Shown one piece after another: positions 56,609 to 64,000 of a stretch of DNA of 64,000 nucleotides. Made by a program: the position numbers and the translations under genes. This DNA comes from Streptomyces narbonensis. GTDB taxonomy: Bacteria; Actinomycetota; Actinomycetes; Streptomycetales; Streptomycetaceae. The DNA lies in contig NZ_BMSF01000013.1 of assembly GCF_014649015.1 (NCBI RefSeq), forward strand, positions 1 through 64,000, given 5' to 3'. The stretch's first letter is position 1. Every line of letters starts with the position of its first letter. Below the pieces are notes generated by a model. It had not been told where the DNA came from. It saw nothing but the letters and a program-made list of their open reading frames with translations, and searched no databases.

Positions 56609-57834
56609 GCGGGACCGCCCCCTTCCAGGGCGCTCGTGCGGCGGCTGCGCTCCAGGTGCGCACTGGCCACCTGGAGTTCCGCGGTCAGGGAGTCGACCGT
56701 GGCCGCCATGGACTCCGTCGCCCGCACCTTGTAGCTGTCGATGGCGTCGAGGGTCGAGTAGATCTGCTGGAACGCCGTGCGGAGCGTCTCGGCGCCCACC
56801 GCCGGGTTCGCCGCGATCTCGTGGATGTCCTCGGCCTGCTGTGACAGCATCGCCGCGTTGCCGAGGATCAGGTCCTCCGTCGTCGACCGCAGCACGTTCA
56901 CCTGCTGCGTGACCTTCGCCTGGTTCTCCAGCGCGGAGGCGAGCATGACCGCGATCCGCAGGGCCGTCAGCGTCGTCGACGCCGCGCGGTCCACGCCCTT
57001 GATCAGCTCGTCGTTGTTCCGGCGGACCACGTCCATCGCCATGTATCCCTGCGCGCAGACGGCCAGTTGGGTCAGCAGGTCCTGGTGCTTCTGCCGGACC
57101 GGGAAGAGGACGTCGGCGCGCAGCGCGTCCGCCTGGGCCGGGTCCGGGGTGAGCGCGACGCGCTGCTCGACGGCCGCGTCGAGGGCCTCCGTGAGCACCG
57201 CGTACTCCTGGAGCTTGCCCAGGGTCTCCCACAGGCGGGCACGCTCGGTCTGCAACGCGGCGTTGTCGCGGCGCAGCTCGTCCTGGCCGCCGCGGAGCGA
57301 GCCGATGATCCGGTTCAGCGTGGCCTGCGAGGAGGCGTACTTGGCGACGTGGTCGCGCAGTCTGTTGCCGCCGGGGAGCTTGGCGAGCAGCCCCTTGATG
57401 CCCTTGGCGGGGGCGTCCCGGGGGTCCAGGTCCTCGACGGTGCGCCGGAGTTCGACGAGAGAGGCGCCGACGCGGGTCCGGGCGTCGCCGCCGGGCGCGC
57501 CGGCGCCGAGGGAGCGGACCGTGCGGTCGAGCATGCGGTTCGACTGCTGGGCGGCCGAGCGTATCTCGCCGGCGCCGAGCGCCGCGATCTCGCCGATGCG
57601 GCCCGCGAAGTCGGGGGAGCGCGGGTCGAGCCCTTCGAGCGTGGTGACGTACTCGGAGGCCCGCCGGGACATCTCGGTGCGGGTGGACTCGTCCAGCGGT
57701 ACGAGGCCGGCGGCGGCCTGCGCGGGGCGGACGGGCGGGACCGGCTCGGGCGGGGTGAGGACGAGCGGGGTGTCGTGCTCGGGCGGGGTCAGGGCCATCG
57801 TTCTTCTCGGATCCTCGGACTGCTGCCTGGTCAT
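56605..57834 (-). CDS. TelA-like toxic anion resistance family protein
   Basis: A 409-residue helical cytoplasmic protein. LLAKLPGGNRLRDHVAKYAS, QYAVLTEALDAAVEQRVAL-like and LTQLAVCAQGYMAMDVVRRN are typical of TelA (PF05816), first linked to tellurite resistance but now seen in many stress and envelope contexts. Residues 1-50 are Pro-rich and unlike the family. ATG 57834 overlaps the upstream stop (ATGA) and its own stop overlaps the VWA gene, so expression is coupled on both sides. No ter genes are in the window. Confidence 0.9.
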   Translation of the reverse strand: MTRQQSEDPRRTMALTPPEHDTPLVLTPPEPVPPVRPAQAAAGLVPLDESTRTEMSRRASEYVTTLEGLDPRSPDFAGRIGEIAALGAGEIRSAAQQSNRMLDRTVRSLGAGAPGGDARTRVGASLVELRRTVEDLDPRDAPAKGIKGLLAKLPGGNRLRDHVAKYASSQATLNRIIGSLRGGQDELRRDNAALQTERARLWETLGKLQEYAVLTEALDAAVEQRVALTPDPAQADALRADVLFPVRQKHQDLLTQLAVCAQGYMAMDVVRRNNDELIKGVDRAASTTLTALRIAVMLASALENQAKVTQQVNVLRSTTEDLILGNAAMLSQQAEDIHEIAANPAVGAETLRTAFQQIYSTLDAIDSYKVRATESMAATVDSLTAELQVASAHLERSRRTSALEGGGPA

Positions 57835-58961
57835 GCGGGGTCCCCCTGGTCGCGGGCCCGCAGCGCCATCTCGTGCAACACCTTGCCGGTGGGCACGGGC
57901 GCCTGGCGGACACCGGTGAGTGTCTGGTTGAGATAGGCGGCGTGGCTGCCGGTGGCCGAGGTGAACTCGGCCGCCGGGCCCTGCGGCCGGAAGCCGTGAC
58001 GGACCGCGAGCTTGCGCAACTCGGGGTCGTTGGAGAGGAGTTCGCCGAGCGCCCGGCCGTTCTCGGTGAGCGGTACGAGGGTGTGGTCGCTGTTGACGGT
58101 GGTGTCCGGGTAGAGGACGACGAGGTCGCCCATCGGCCGGCTCGCGAGGAGCTGGGCGGCGACCTGGGACTCGTACACCAGGACCAGGGGGTTGCCGACG
58201 CCGCTGACGAAGTCGCGGAACGGCGCGTCGGAGCTCGCCTGTTGGGCGCCCTGGACCTGGATCAGCTTGCGCATGAGGGGGGCGGTGCGGGTCACGGCGG
58301 CGGAGTCGCCCGCGACCTTGCCGCCGTCGGCGACATAGCTCGCCGCCGCCAGGTAGAGGGCGCCGGAGTTGGAGGCGACCGGATCGGTGGAGGTGATGAA
58401 GAGGGTGCCGCTCAGCTCGGCGTGCCCTGCGGAGCCCTTCAGCTGCTGCCACGTCCGGTCGGCGCGGGCGGCGGCCAGGTAGGCGTCCATCCGCAGGGTG
58501 CCGGTCGTCCCGCGCGGGCCGAGGGTCGCGAGGCCGTTGTCGGCGAGGACCCGGGCCGCCGGGCTGTGCGCCACGACGACGAGCGGTGAGTAGAAGGGGC
58601 GCAGGGGGGCGGTGGTCGCCTTGTCCTTCGTCTTCGCCTTCGCGCGGAGCCCGTCGGCGGGCCCGCGGGAGGAGGGGAAGGCGAAGTCATAGCCGTCGAG
58701 GGGCAGTTCGTCCATGTCCCAGGACCCGGAGGTCTCGGTGCCCACGGTGAAGCCCTTGACGGCGAGCGCCTTCACGACCTGCGGGTCGGCGAAGAACTCG
58801 GCCTTCTCCGACCCGATGACTCCTCGCACGGTCTTCGTTGCCGTGTCTGTGTCCTTGTCGCCGCCCGTCACGAGGACGGCGGCCACGCCGCCGAGGAGCA
58901 GGACGGCCAGGACGATTCCCAGGATGCGTCTCACGCGGGCAGAGTGCTCGCGGAAACCCAC
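57831..58961 (-). CDS. Membrane-anchored substrate-binding-like protein, first gene of the TelA-VWA operon
   Basis: A 376-residue protein with one N-terminal helix (ILGIVLAVLLLGGVAAVLVT) and a large outer domain that looks like a type-II periplasmic binding fold: VRGVIGSEKAEFFADPQVVK, YSPLVVVAHSPAARVLADNG, LFITSTDPVASNSGALYLAA and NPLVLVYESQVAAQLLAS. It resembles the binding half of the VWA fusion two genes downstream. No permease or ATPase gene is near, so it is not a normal uptake system. GTG 58961 is used. Confidence 0.82.
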   Translation of the reverse strand: MGFREHSARVRRILGIVLAVLLLGGVAAVLVTGGDKDTDTATKTVRGVIGSEKAEFFADPQVVKALAVKGFTVGTETSGSWDMDELPLDGYDFAFPSSRGPADGLRAKAKTKDKATTAPLRPFYSPLVVVAHSPAARVLADNGLATLGPRGTTGTLRMDAYLAAARADRTWQQLKGSAGHAELSGTLFITSTDPVASNSGALYLAAASYVADGGKVAGDSAAVTRTAPLMRKLIQVQGAQQASSDAPFRDFVSGVGNPLVLVYESQVAAQLLASRPMGDLVVLYPDTTVNSDHTLVPLTENGRALGELLSNDPELRKLAVRHGFRPQGPAAEFTSATGSHAAYLNQTLTGVRQAPVPTGKVLHEMALRARDQGDPA

Positions 58962-59106
58962 ATTCCAGGGGGAGTTGGGTGTACGGCGCGTGAAGTGCCG
59001 ATCCCGGTACCGAACCGGAGCGGGGGCTGCCGTATCCCGTCCGTCGGAGGGGGCGGGAATGGGTGGCGCCCGGTCCGCGCGGTTCGTGCCGCGCGGACCG
59101 GGGCCG

Positions 59107-59505
59107 TCAGGGGGCGCCGGCCGCGGCCAGGGTGGGTTCCCCGGCCAGGGCCGCGGTGTGCGCGTCCATACGCCCGGCGGCGAGGATCGCGACGGCCGTG
59201 TCCGCCCGGGAGGCGGCGACGACCAGGGCGCGACCCGCGAGGGCGTGCGCCTTGTGGTGCAGGTCCCGGACCGGTGAGCCGCTCAGGCCCGCGTGACGGG
59301 CCGGCGGCGCGCCGCGCAGCCGTGCCACCTGGCGGGCGATGAGCTCGCCGGCCTCCGTGTCACCGAGCTCGTCGGTGACGGCGAGCAGGGCGGCGAGGTG
59401 TCCGGCGAGCTGGATGTCCAGCTCCTCCTCGCGGGAGCGGTGCGGGTACGCATGGTCGTCGTCGGCCATCCGGTGGACCGACTTGGTGCGGATCGGTTCG
59501 TACAT
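59107..59505 (-). CDS. Conserved hypothetical helical protein
   Basis: A 132-residue soluble protein: acidic/basic N-terminus (MADDDHAYPHRSREEELDIQ) then Ala/Leu-rich helices (LAGHLAALLAVTDELGDTEA, RDLHHKAHALAGRALVVAAS). AGGAGG lies 8 bases upstream of ATG 59505. I recognise no family. A Fur-like inverted repeat 38 bases upstream suggests control by metal or peroxide. Confidence 0.75.
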   Translation of the reverse strand: MYEPIRTKSVHRMADDDHAYPHRSREEELDIQLAGHLAALLAVTDELGDTEAGELIARQVARLRGAPPARHAGLSGSPVRDLHHKAHALAGRALVVAASRADTAVAILAAGRMDAHTAALAGEPTLAAAGAP

Positions 59506-59542
59506 GGGATGGCCTCCTGTAGTGCTCTGGAGCCATCCTAGC

Positions 59543-59557
59543 TTAGATTCTGTCTAA
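59543..59557 (-). promoter_or_regulatory. Fur/PerR-like inverted repeat upstream of the helical protein gene
   Basis: TTAGA-TTCTG-TCTAA is an AT-rich inverted repeat in a GC-rich background, at 38-52 bases upstream of the start codon. Its length and sequence are similar to boxes of actinobacterial Fur-family repressors (FurA/CatR); no such regulator gene is in the window. Confidence 0.5.
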
Positions 59558-59596
59558 AGTTGAGCGAGGTCCGGCAATCGTGCGCGGTCGCGGCTC

Positions 59597-60808
59597 TCAG
59601 GGCTGGCTGTAGCCGTCCAGGAACCGGCCGATCCTCGTCACCGCGTCCGCCAGGTCCGCCGCCGCGGGCAGCGTGACGATCCGGAAGTGATCCGGCTCGT
59701 GCCAGTTGAACCCCGTCCCGTGCACGACCATGATCTTCTCGGCCCGCAGCAGGTCCAGGACCATCTGCCGGTCGTCCTTGATCTTGTAGACGTTCGGGTC
59801 GAGGCGCGGGAAGAGGTACAGCGCGCCCTTCGGCTTCACGCACGTCACGCCCGGGATCTGGGTCAGCAGCTCGTACGCCGTGTCCCGCTGCTCCAGGAGC
59901 CGCCCGCCCGGCAGCACCAGGTCCTCGATCGACTGCCGGCCCTGGAGGGCGGCGGCCACCGCGTGCTGCGCGGGCATGTTCGCGCACAGTCGCATGTTGG
60001 CGAGGATCGTGAGGCCCTCGATGTACGAGCTCGCGTGGTGCTTCGGGCCGCAGACCGCGAGCCAGCCGGAGCGGAAGCCCGCCACCCGGTAGTTCTTGCT
60101 CATCCCGTTGAAGGTCAGGCAGAGCAGGTCCGGGGCGATCGCGGCGGTCGGCGTGTGCGTCGTGCCGTCGTAGAGGATCTTGTCGTAGATCTCGTCCGAG
60201 CAGACCACCAGATCGTGGCGGCGGGCGATCTCCGTCAGGGAGCGGAGCATCTCGTCGTCGTAGACGGCGCCCGTCGGGTTGTTCGGGTTGATGATCACGA
60301 TCGCCTTGGTGCGGTCGGTGATCTTCCGCTCGATGTCCGCGAGGTCCGGCATCCAGTCGGCCTGCTCGTCGCAGCGGTAGTGCACGGCTGTACCGCCCGC
60401 GAGCGAGACCGAGGCGGTCCACAGCGGATAGTCCGGAGCCGGTACGAGGACCTCGTCGCCGTCGTCGAGGAGAGCCTGCATCGACATCTGGATCAGCTCC
60501 GAGACGCCGTTGCCGAGGTAGATGTCCTCGACGGAGAGCGGGATGCCCTTCGTCTCGTAGTGGCTCATCACCGCACGGCGGGCCGAGAGCAGACCCTTCG
60601 CGTCGCCGTAGCCGTGTGCCTCGGAGAGGTTCCGCAGCACGTCCTCGAGGATGGCGGGCGGGCACTCGAAGCCGAAGGCGGCCGGGTTGCCCGTGTTGAG
60701 CTTGAGGATGCGATGACCCGCAGCCTCAAGCCGCATCGCCTCTTCGAGCACCGGACCCCGGATTTCGTAACAGACGTTGGCGAGCTTCGTGGACTGGATC
60801 ACCTGCAT
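59597..60808 (-). CDS. Alanine-type aminotransferase (class I PLP, AlaA-like)
   Basis: A 403-residue class I aminotransferase. EIRGPVLEEAMRLEAAGHRI, LKLNTGNPAAFGFECP and YGDAKGLLSARRAVM open the domain, VIINPNNPTGAVYDDEML binds PLP, and MSKNYRVAGFRSGW contains the Schiff-base lysine. This matches AlaA/AlaC-like glutamate-pyruvate aminotransferases annotated throughout Streptomyces. The long upstream extension in a shifted frame is rejected. It is divergent from the next gene, with 113 bases between. Confidence 0.92.
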   Translation of the reverse strand: MQVIQSTKLANVCYEIRGPVLEEAMRLEAAGHRILKLNTGNPAAFGFECPPAILEDVLRNLSEAHGYGDAKGLLSARRAVMSHYETKGIPLSVEDIYLGNGVSELIQMSMQALLDDGDEVLVPAPDYPLWTASVSLAGGTAVHYRCDEQADWMPDLADIERKITDRTKAIVIINPNNPTGAVYDDEMLRSLTEIARRHDLVVCSDEIYDKILYDGTTHTPTAAIAPDLLCLTFNGMSKNYRVAGFRSGWLAVCGPKHHASSYIEGLTILANMRLCANMPAQHAVAAALQGRQSIEDLVLPGGRLLEQRDTAYELLTQIPGVTCVKPKGALYLFPRLDPNVYKIKDDRQMVLDLLRAEKIMVVHGTGFNWHEPDHFRIVTLPAAADLADAVTRIGRFLDGYSQP

Positions 60809-60921
60809 GACGAGAGCTTACGGCGGGGCCGCGCGGGACGCCTCGTGTTTTGGGACACGTCGGACACCCCGATGTGACCCCCGTCGCACGCTCCGTGTTG
60901 TGCTCCCTACAATTCGGGCCC

Positions 60922-61401
60922 ATGAGCCAGCACGACCCCGGAGCCGCCGCTCCCCGGCGAGCCCGCCGCCGCCACGCCCCCGCCCGCCGGGCCCGCGGCC
61001 CGGTGTGGCTGATCGCCGCGGGCGGGGTCGCCGTCCTCGGCGCCGCCGCCGCGCTGCTCGCGGGCGGGTCCGGCACGAAGGGCGGCACGGGCTCCCCCGA
61101 GCGCGGCTCCGACGGGCCGCCCGCGCTGATCCAGGCGGATCCCACCGACGGCGGCGCGACCGCCCGGACCTCCGCACCCTCCGGCCCGACCGCCGGGGCC
61201 ACCGCGACCGCCCCCTCCCCGCGGAGTACCGGCCCGACCGCCACGGGCAAGGGCCCGACGGCGACGGCTGCTCCGTCCGGGGCCGCGACGGCCGATGCGG
61301 ACGCCCCGGACGCCACGCCCACCGCCGGCGCCTCCACCGCCACCGACCACCCGGGGAAGCAGCAGGGCCGGGGGCGCGGCGCCACCAAGCGGCCGAGGTA
61401 G
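60922..61401 (+). CDS. Single-pass membrane protein with Thr/Ala/Pro-rich outer tail
   Basis: A 159-residue protein: basic cytoplasmic head (PRRARRRHAPARRARG), one helix (VWLIAAGGVAVLGAAAALLA), then a low-complexity tail rich in Ala, Pro, Thr and Ser. No domain recognised. ATG 60922 (SQHDPGAAAP) is chosen over the upstream frame. It lies 57 bases before the mannosyltransferase gene and may be cotranscribed. Confidence 0.65.
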   Translation: MSQHDPGAAAPRRARRRHAPARRARGPVWLIAAGGVAVLGAAAALLAGGSGTKGGTGSPERGSDGPPALIQADPTDGGATARTSAPSGPTAGATATAPSPRSTGPTATGKGPTATAAPSGAATADADAPDATPTAGASTATDHPGKQQGRGRGATKRPR

Positions 61402-61457
61402 AGGGATCCGGGGGAAGGATTCGGGGGTCCCCGGCGCGCGGGATAGGTTGGCACGTC

Positions 61458-62903
61458 ATGTGGGTCTTCAGTGCCTCCGGATGCCGGTGGCTGGGTGCTG
61501 CCGGGTCGCTCGCCGTCGCCGTGGGCGGGTGGGCCGCCGGGACGCTGCCCGTGCGCGGAGGCGGGGGGCTGTGGGAGCCGCGCGGCGCCACGATCGCCGT
61601 GGCCGGCGCCGTCCTCGCGTACCTCGGTCTGACCCTGCTCGTCGCCGCCTGGTGGCGGTACGGCGTCCTGCTCGCGCGGGGCGTACGGGACGGGGTGCTC
61701 GGGACCCTGGCCCTCTGGACCGCGCCGCTGCTCCTCGCCCCGCCGCTCCACAGCGCGGACGTCTACAGCTACATCGCCCAGGGCGGGATGGTCCTCGAAG
61801 GCCACGACGTCTACGGCGGCGGGCCCGCCGTCCTCGGCCCCGGCGAACTCGGGGCGGACGCGGCGGCGAGCGTCGGCGGGAACTGGACCGAGACCCCCGC
61901 GCCGTACGGCCCCGTCTTCCTGCTCCTCGCCGAAGCAGTCGTCGGGCTGACCGGCGGGGCGGTCGTGCCCGCCGTCCTCGGGATGCGGCTCATCGCCCTC
62001 GGCGCGCTCGCGCTGATCGTCTGGGCCGTACGGGGCCTCGCCCGCGGGGCGGCCGACCGGGACGGCGCGGTGTGGCTCGCCGTGCTCAACCCGCTGCTCC
62101 TGATCCATGTCGTCGGCGGCATGCACAACGACGGGCTGATGATCGGCCTCATGCTGGGCGGGGTGCTGCTCGCGGTGCGCGGGCGGTGGGTGCTCGGCTG
62201 CGTCCTCGTCGGCCTCGCGATGATGGTGAAGTCGCCGGCCGCGGTGGCCCTGCTGTTCATCGGCGTCATGGTCGCCCGCCGCGACGGCGGCGTACGGGGT
62301 GTCGTGAAGGGGCTGGTCCTGCCCGGGCTCGTCGCGGGCGGGGTCGCCGTCGCGGCGACGCTCGCCGCCGGGACCGGCTTCGGGTGGCTGCGGACGCAGA
62401 GCGTCGCGGGAGCGATCCACACAGCCCTGTCCGTCACCAGCGACCTCGGGCTCGCACTCGGCACGCTCCTCGCCGACGACCCGGACCCGGTCAAGGGCGC
62501 CGTCCAGAAGCTGGGGCTCCTCGTCGCCGTCGGGCTGATCCTGACGCTCGCCCGGCGGGCCTGGAAGGGGCGGATCGACCCGGTCCTCGCACTCGGCCTC
62601 GCCCTGGTCGCGCTGGTCGCGCTCTCGCCCATGGTGCAGCCCTGGTACCTGCTGTGGGGGACGGTCGTCGTCGCGGCCGTCGCCTGGCACAGCCGGGCCG
62701 GGCAGGTCCTCGCCGTGCTGTCGGCGGCCCTCGTGTACGAGACGGCGCCCTCCGGCCACACCCCCTGGTACGGCTTCGTCCTCGCGGGCCTCGTCCTCGC
62801 GCTCGGCCTGCTGTGGGTCCGGCGGGACGGTTGGCCGGCGGCCGCGACCGCGGCACCGACGGACGGGCCCCGCGCGGACCTGCGGGACGCCCGGTCCCGG
62901 TAG
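61458..62903 (+). CDS. Polyprenol-phosphate-mannose-dependent mannosyltransferase, MptB-like (GT-C)
   Basis: A 481-residue membrane enzyme with about 12 helices. HSADVYSYIAQGGMVLEGHD holds the GT-C catalytic acid near the end of the first loop, NPLLLIHVVGGMHNDGLMIG and AALVYETAPSGHTPWYGF are typical of the MptB/GT87-like family. Related mycobacterial MptB makes the alpha-1,6-mannan core of lipomannan. In Streptomyces it may mannosylate a lipid or wall polymer. ATG 61458 (MWVFSASGC) is the only start with family-like sequence. Confidence 0.88.
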   Translation: MWVFSASGCRWLGAAGSLAVAVGGWAAGTLPVRGGGGLWEPRGATIAVAGAVLAYLGLTLLVAAWWRYGVLLARGVRDGVLGTLALWTAPLLLAPPLHSADVYSYIAQGGMVLEGHDVYGGGPAVLGPGELGADAAASVGGNWTETPAPYGPVFLLLAEAVVGLTGGAVVPAVLGMRLIALGALALIVWAVRGLARGAADRDGAVWLAVLNPLLLIHVVGGMHNDGLMIGLMLGGVLLAVRGRWVLGCVLVGLAMMVKSPAAVALLFIGVMVARRDGGVRGVVKGLVLPGLVAGGVAVAATLAAGTGFGWLRTQSVAGAIHTALSVTSDLGLALGTLLADDPDPVKGAVQKLGLLVAVGLILTLARRAWKGRIDPVLALGLALVALVALSPMVQPWYLLWGTVVVAAVAWHSRAGQVLAVLSAALVYETAPSGHTPWYGFVLAGLVLALGLLWVRRDGWPAAATAAPTDGPRADLRDARSR

Positions 62904-63134
62904 CGACCTGCGCGCCCGCCGGGCGTCCTGTCCCGGTAGCCTCCGGCGGACCTGTGGGATCTGCGGGGCCTGCGTGATCTACCGGACCTGCGGGACCTGC
63001 GGGATCTGCGTGACCTGCGGGACCTGCGGGATCTGCGGGACCTACCGGACCTGCGGGACCTGCCGCGCCGGCCCCGGCCGATCCGGCCTGCCCGCCCGCT
63101 CGCCCGGCGTCCCGTCCCGGTAGCCTCCGGGAGC
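62904..63134. repeat. Degenerate 9-bp repeats and repeated mptB-end segments
   Basis: The spacer contains a run of GACCTGCGG/GATCTGCGG-like 9-base units (about 62951-63062). GTCC(T/C)GTCCCGGTAGC segments echo the end of the mannosyltransferase gene at about 62890 and occur again near 62926 and 63112. It looks like repeated slippage of the gene end. No start codon with a ribosome binding site is seen, so I treat it as non-coding. Confidence 0.65.
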
Positions 63135-63569
63135 ATGACGCGCGCGTGGATCCTGCCGATGCTGTTGCTGCTCTGCGGCGGGCTCGTCGCCGGAGCCCGG
63201 GCCGCCGACGGCGGACCCGTCGTCGTGGTCGTCCCCCTGCTGCTGCTCTTCGTGCTGCTCGCGGCCGTCACCTCCCCCCTGGTCTTCCCGAGGTCGACCG
63301 GGGCGGCCGAGGCCCGGCGGCGCGCCGAGGCCGACGGCCGCCCGGTCGTCTACTGGAGGCCCGGCTGCGCGTACTGCCTGCGGCTGCGCCTCCGGCTCGG
63401 CACCCGCGCCCGCCGGGCGCACTGGGTCGACATCTGGCGCGACCCGGAGGGCGCGGCGGAGGTACGGGCGGCCACCGGCGGCGACGAGACGGTGCCGACC
63501 GTCGTCGTCGAGGGCCGGGCGCACGTGAACCCCGACCCCGCCTGGGTGCGCGCCCGGCTCACCCGCTGA
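63135..63569 (+). CDS. Membrane-anchored glutaredoxin/mycoredoxin-like protein
   Basis: A 144-residue protein: two close hydrophobic segments (WILPMLLLLCGGLVAGA and VVVVVPLLLLFVLLAAV), then a redoxin fold of about 80 residues with YWRPGCAYCLRLRLRLG, containing a CxxC-type GCAYC active site, and DETVPTVVVEGRAHVNP with the cis-Pro. Mycoredoxins reduce mycothiol mixed disulphides; here the domain follows the membrane helices. The C-terminus overlaps the convergent next gene by 11 bases. Confidence 0.85.
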   Translation: MTRAWILPMLLLLCGGLVAGARAADGGPVVVVVPLLLLFVLLAAVTSPLVFPRSTGAAEARRRAEADGRPVVYWRPGCAYCLRLRLRLGTRARRAHWVDIWRDPEGAAEVRAATGGDETVPTVVVEGRAHVNPDPAWVRARLTR

Positions 63570-64000
63570 GGGGAGTCCGGCGGATCGACCGGCCCGCCAG
63601 GACGTCCGTCCGGCGGCCGTCCTCGACGACGAACCTGCCGTCGACCAGGACGTGCGGGATGCCCACCGGGAGCGTGCGGGGGGAGTCGTACGTCGCCCCC
63701 GACGCGACCGTCACCGGGTCGAAGAGGACCAGGTCCGCCACGTACCCCTCCTTCACCAGGCCCCGGTCCGGGAGACGGAGGCGGGCCGCCGGGCGGGACG
63801 TCAGGTGGGCGACGCACTCCTCCAGGGAGAGGACACCGAGCTCGCGCACGTACCGCCCCAGATACTCGGGGAACGTGCCGTACGCGCGGGGGTGCGGCTT
63901 GAGGCCCTGGAGGATGCCGTCCGAGCCGCCCGTGTGCACGCGGTGCCGCATGATCGCCCGGACGTTCTCCTCGTGGCCCACGTGCTGGAGGATCGTCGTG
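63559..64000 (-). CDS. N-acyl-D-amino-acid deacylase (amidohydrolase), C-terminal part
   Basis: About 147 codons of a metal-dependent amidohydrolase that continues past the right edge. ILQHVGHEENVRAIMRHRVH and TGGSDGILQG contain the DGI-type Asp near the metal site; LTSRPAARLRLPDRGLVKEG, then ADLVLFDPVTVASGAT is the typical C-terminal small domain with the composite beta-sandwich end. Members remove N-acyl groups from D-amino acids or cut dipeptides. The catalytic N-terminal half is outside the window, so substrate is open. Confidence 0.88.
   Translation of the reverse strand, partial: TTILQHVGHEENVRAIMRHRVHTGGSDGILQGLKPHPRAYGTFPEYLGRYVRELGVLSLEECVAHLTSRPAARLRLPDRGLVKEGYVADLVLFDPVTVASGATYDSPRTLPVGIPHVLVDGRFVVEDGRRTDVLAGRSIRRTPLSG

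Noticed and set aside
55004..57913. A 969-codon frame that would fuse TelA region and the VWA protein
   Set aside because: The upstream part is out of frame with TelA, which has its own good start and stop; the signal peptide marks the VWA gene start at 56608.
1..64000. tRNA, rRNA, transposase, integrase or phage genes
   Set aside because: I looked for anticodon-arm patterns, conserved rRNA segments and recombinase motifs by eye and found none; a tRNA scan would be decisive.

Overview
The window is high-GC Streptomyces DNA: GTG and TTG starts, four-base stop/start overlaps, and rodlin, chaplin, mycothiol and mel genes. It carries one edge of a pikromycin-type macrolide cluster, namely the 5-prime end of a loading-module polyketide synthase (PikAI-like, with KS-Q) and two Erm-type 23S rRNA methyltransferases (PikR1/PikR2-like). 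From memory this matches Streptomyces venezuelae ATCC 15439 or a close relative. I ran no search, so the species is an inference.

Layout. (1) 1-5432: macrolide cluster edge. pikAI (minus, cut at base 1) diverges from pikR1, and pikR1 converges on pikR2 across a repeat-rich spacer with a 17-bp hairpin. pikR2 is preceded by a 16-codon leader peptide and a hairpin that hides its ribosome binding site. (2) 5532-23594: conserved chromosomal genes: msrA, cystathionine gamma-synthase, a sigma-like regulator with a small membrane partner, a MarR regulator, threonine dehydratase, a DrrAB-type ABC exporter, two tandem PQQ-propeller Ser/Thr kinases, greA, a DUF4307 protein, mca and a YyaL-type thioredoxin-domain protein. 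(3) 23672-48226: a surface-biogenesis block. It has three rodlins, three chaplins, an LCP ligase, an exopolysaccharide operon on the minus strand (polymerase, flippase, priming transferase, two glycosyltransferases, deacetylase, Wzz-like and FemAB/GNAT-like proteins) beside a GH26-like secreted enzyme with an extreme proline-repeat tail, several repeat-rich secreted proteins including an LPXTG protein, and the melC tyrosinase operon. (4) 48376-64000: DUF5949, VKOR, a second GH26-like enzyme, hemolysin III, PEP carboxykinase, a poly-gamma-glutamate-hydrolase-like protein, a tightly coupled four-gene operon (two substrate-binding-like proteins, one fused to VWA, with TelA and a membrane protein), an alanine-type aminotransferase, an MptB-like mannosyltransferase, a membrane redoxin and a partial D-aminoacylase.

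How the genes work together. The left edge joins antibiotic synthesis to self-resistance; an ErmD-type attenuator is visible before pikR2 and a TTA (bldA) codon lies near the start of pikR1. The centre builds the aerial hyphal surface: rodlins and chaplins share sigma-BldN-like promoters of the form CGGAAC-N16-AGTTGA or CGTATC-N16-CGTTGA, and they flank genes for an uncharacterised polysaccharide and repeat-rich wall or secreted proteins. The right part returns to central metabolism and envelope functions.

Most genes end in strong GC-rich hairpins, and many convergent pairs share one. I saw no tRNA, rRNA, CRISPR array, insertion sequence or phage gene.
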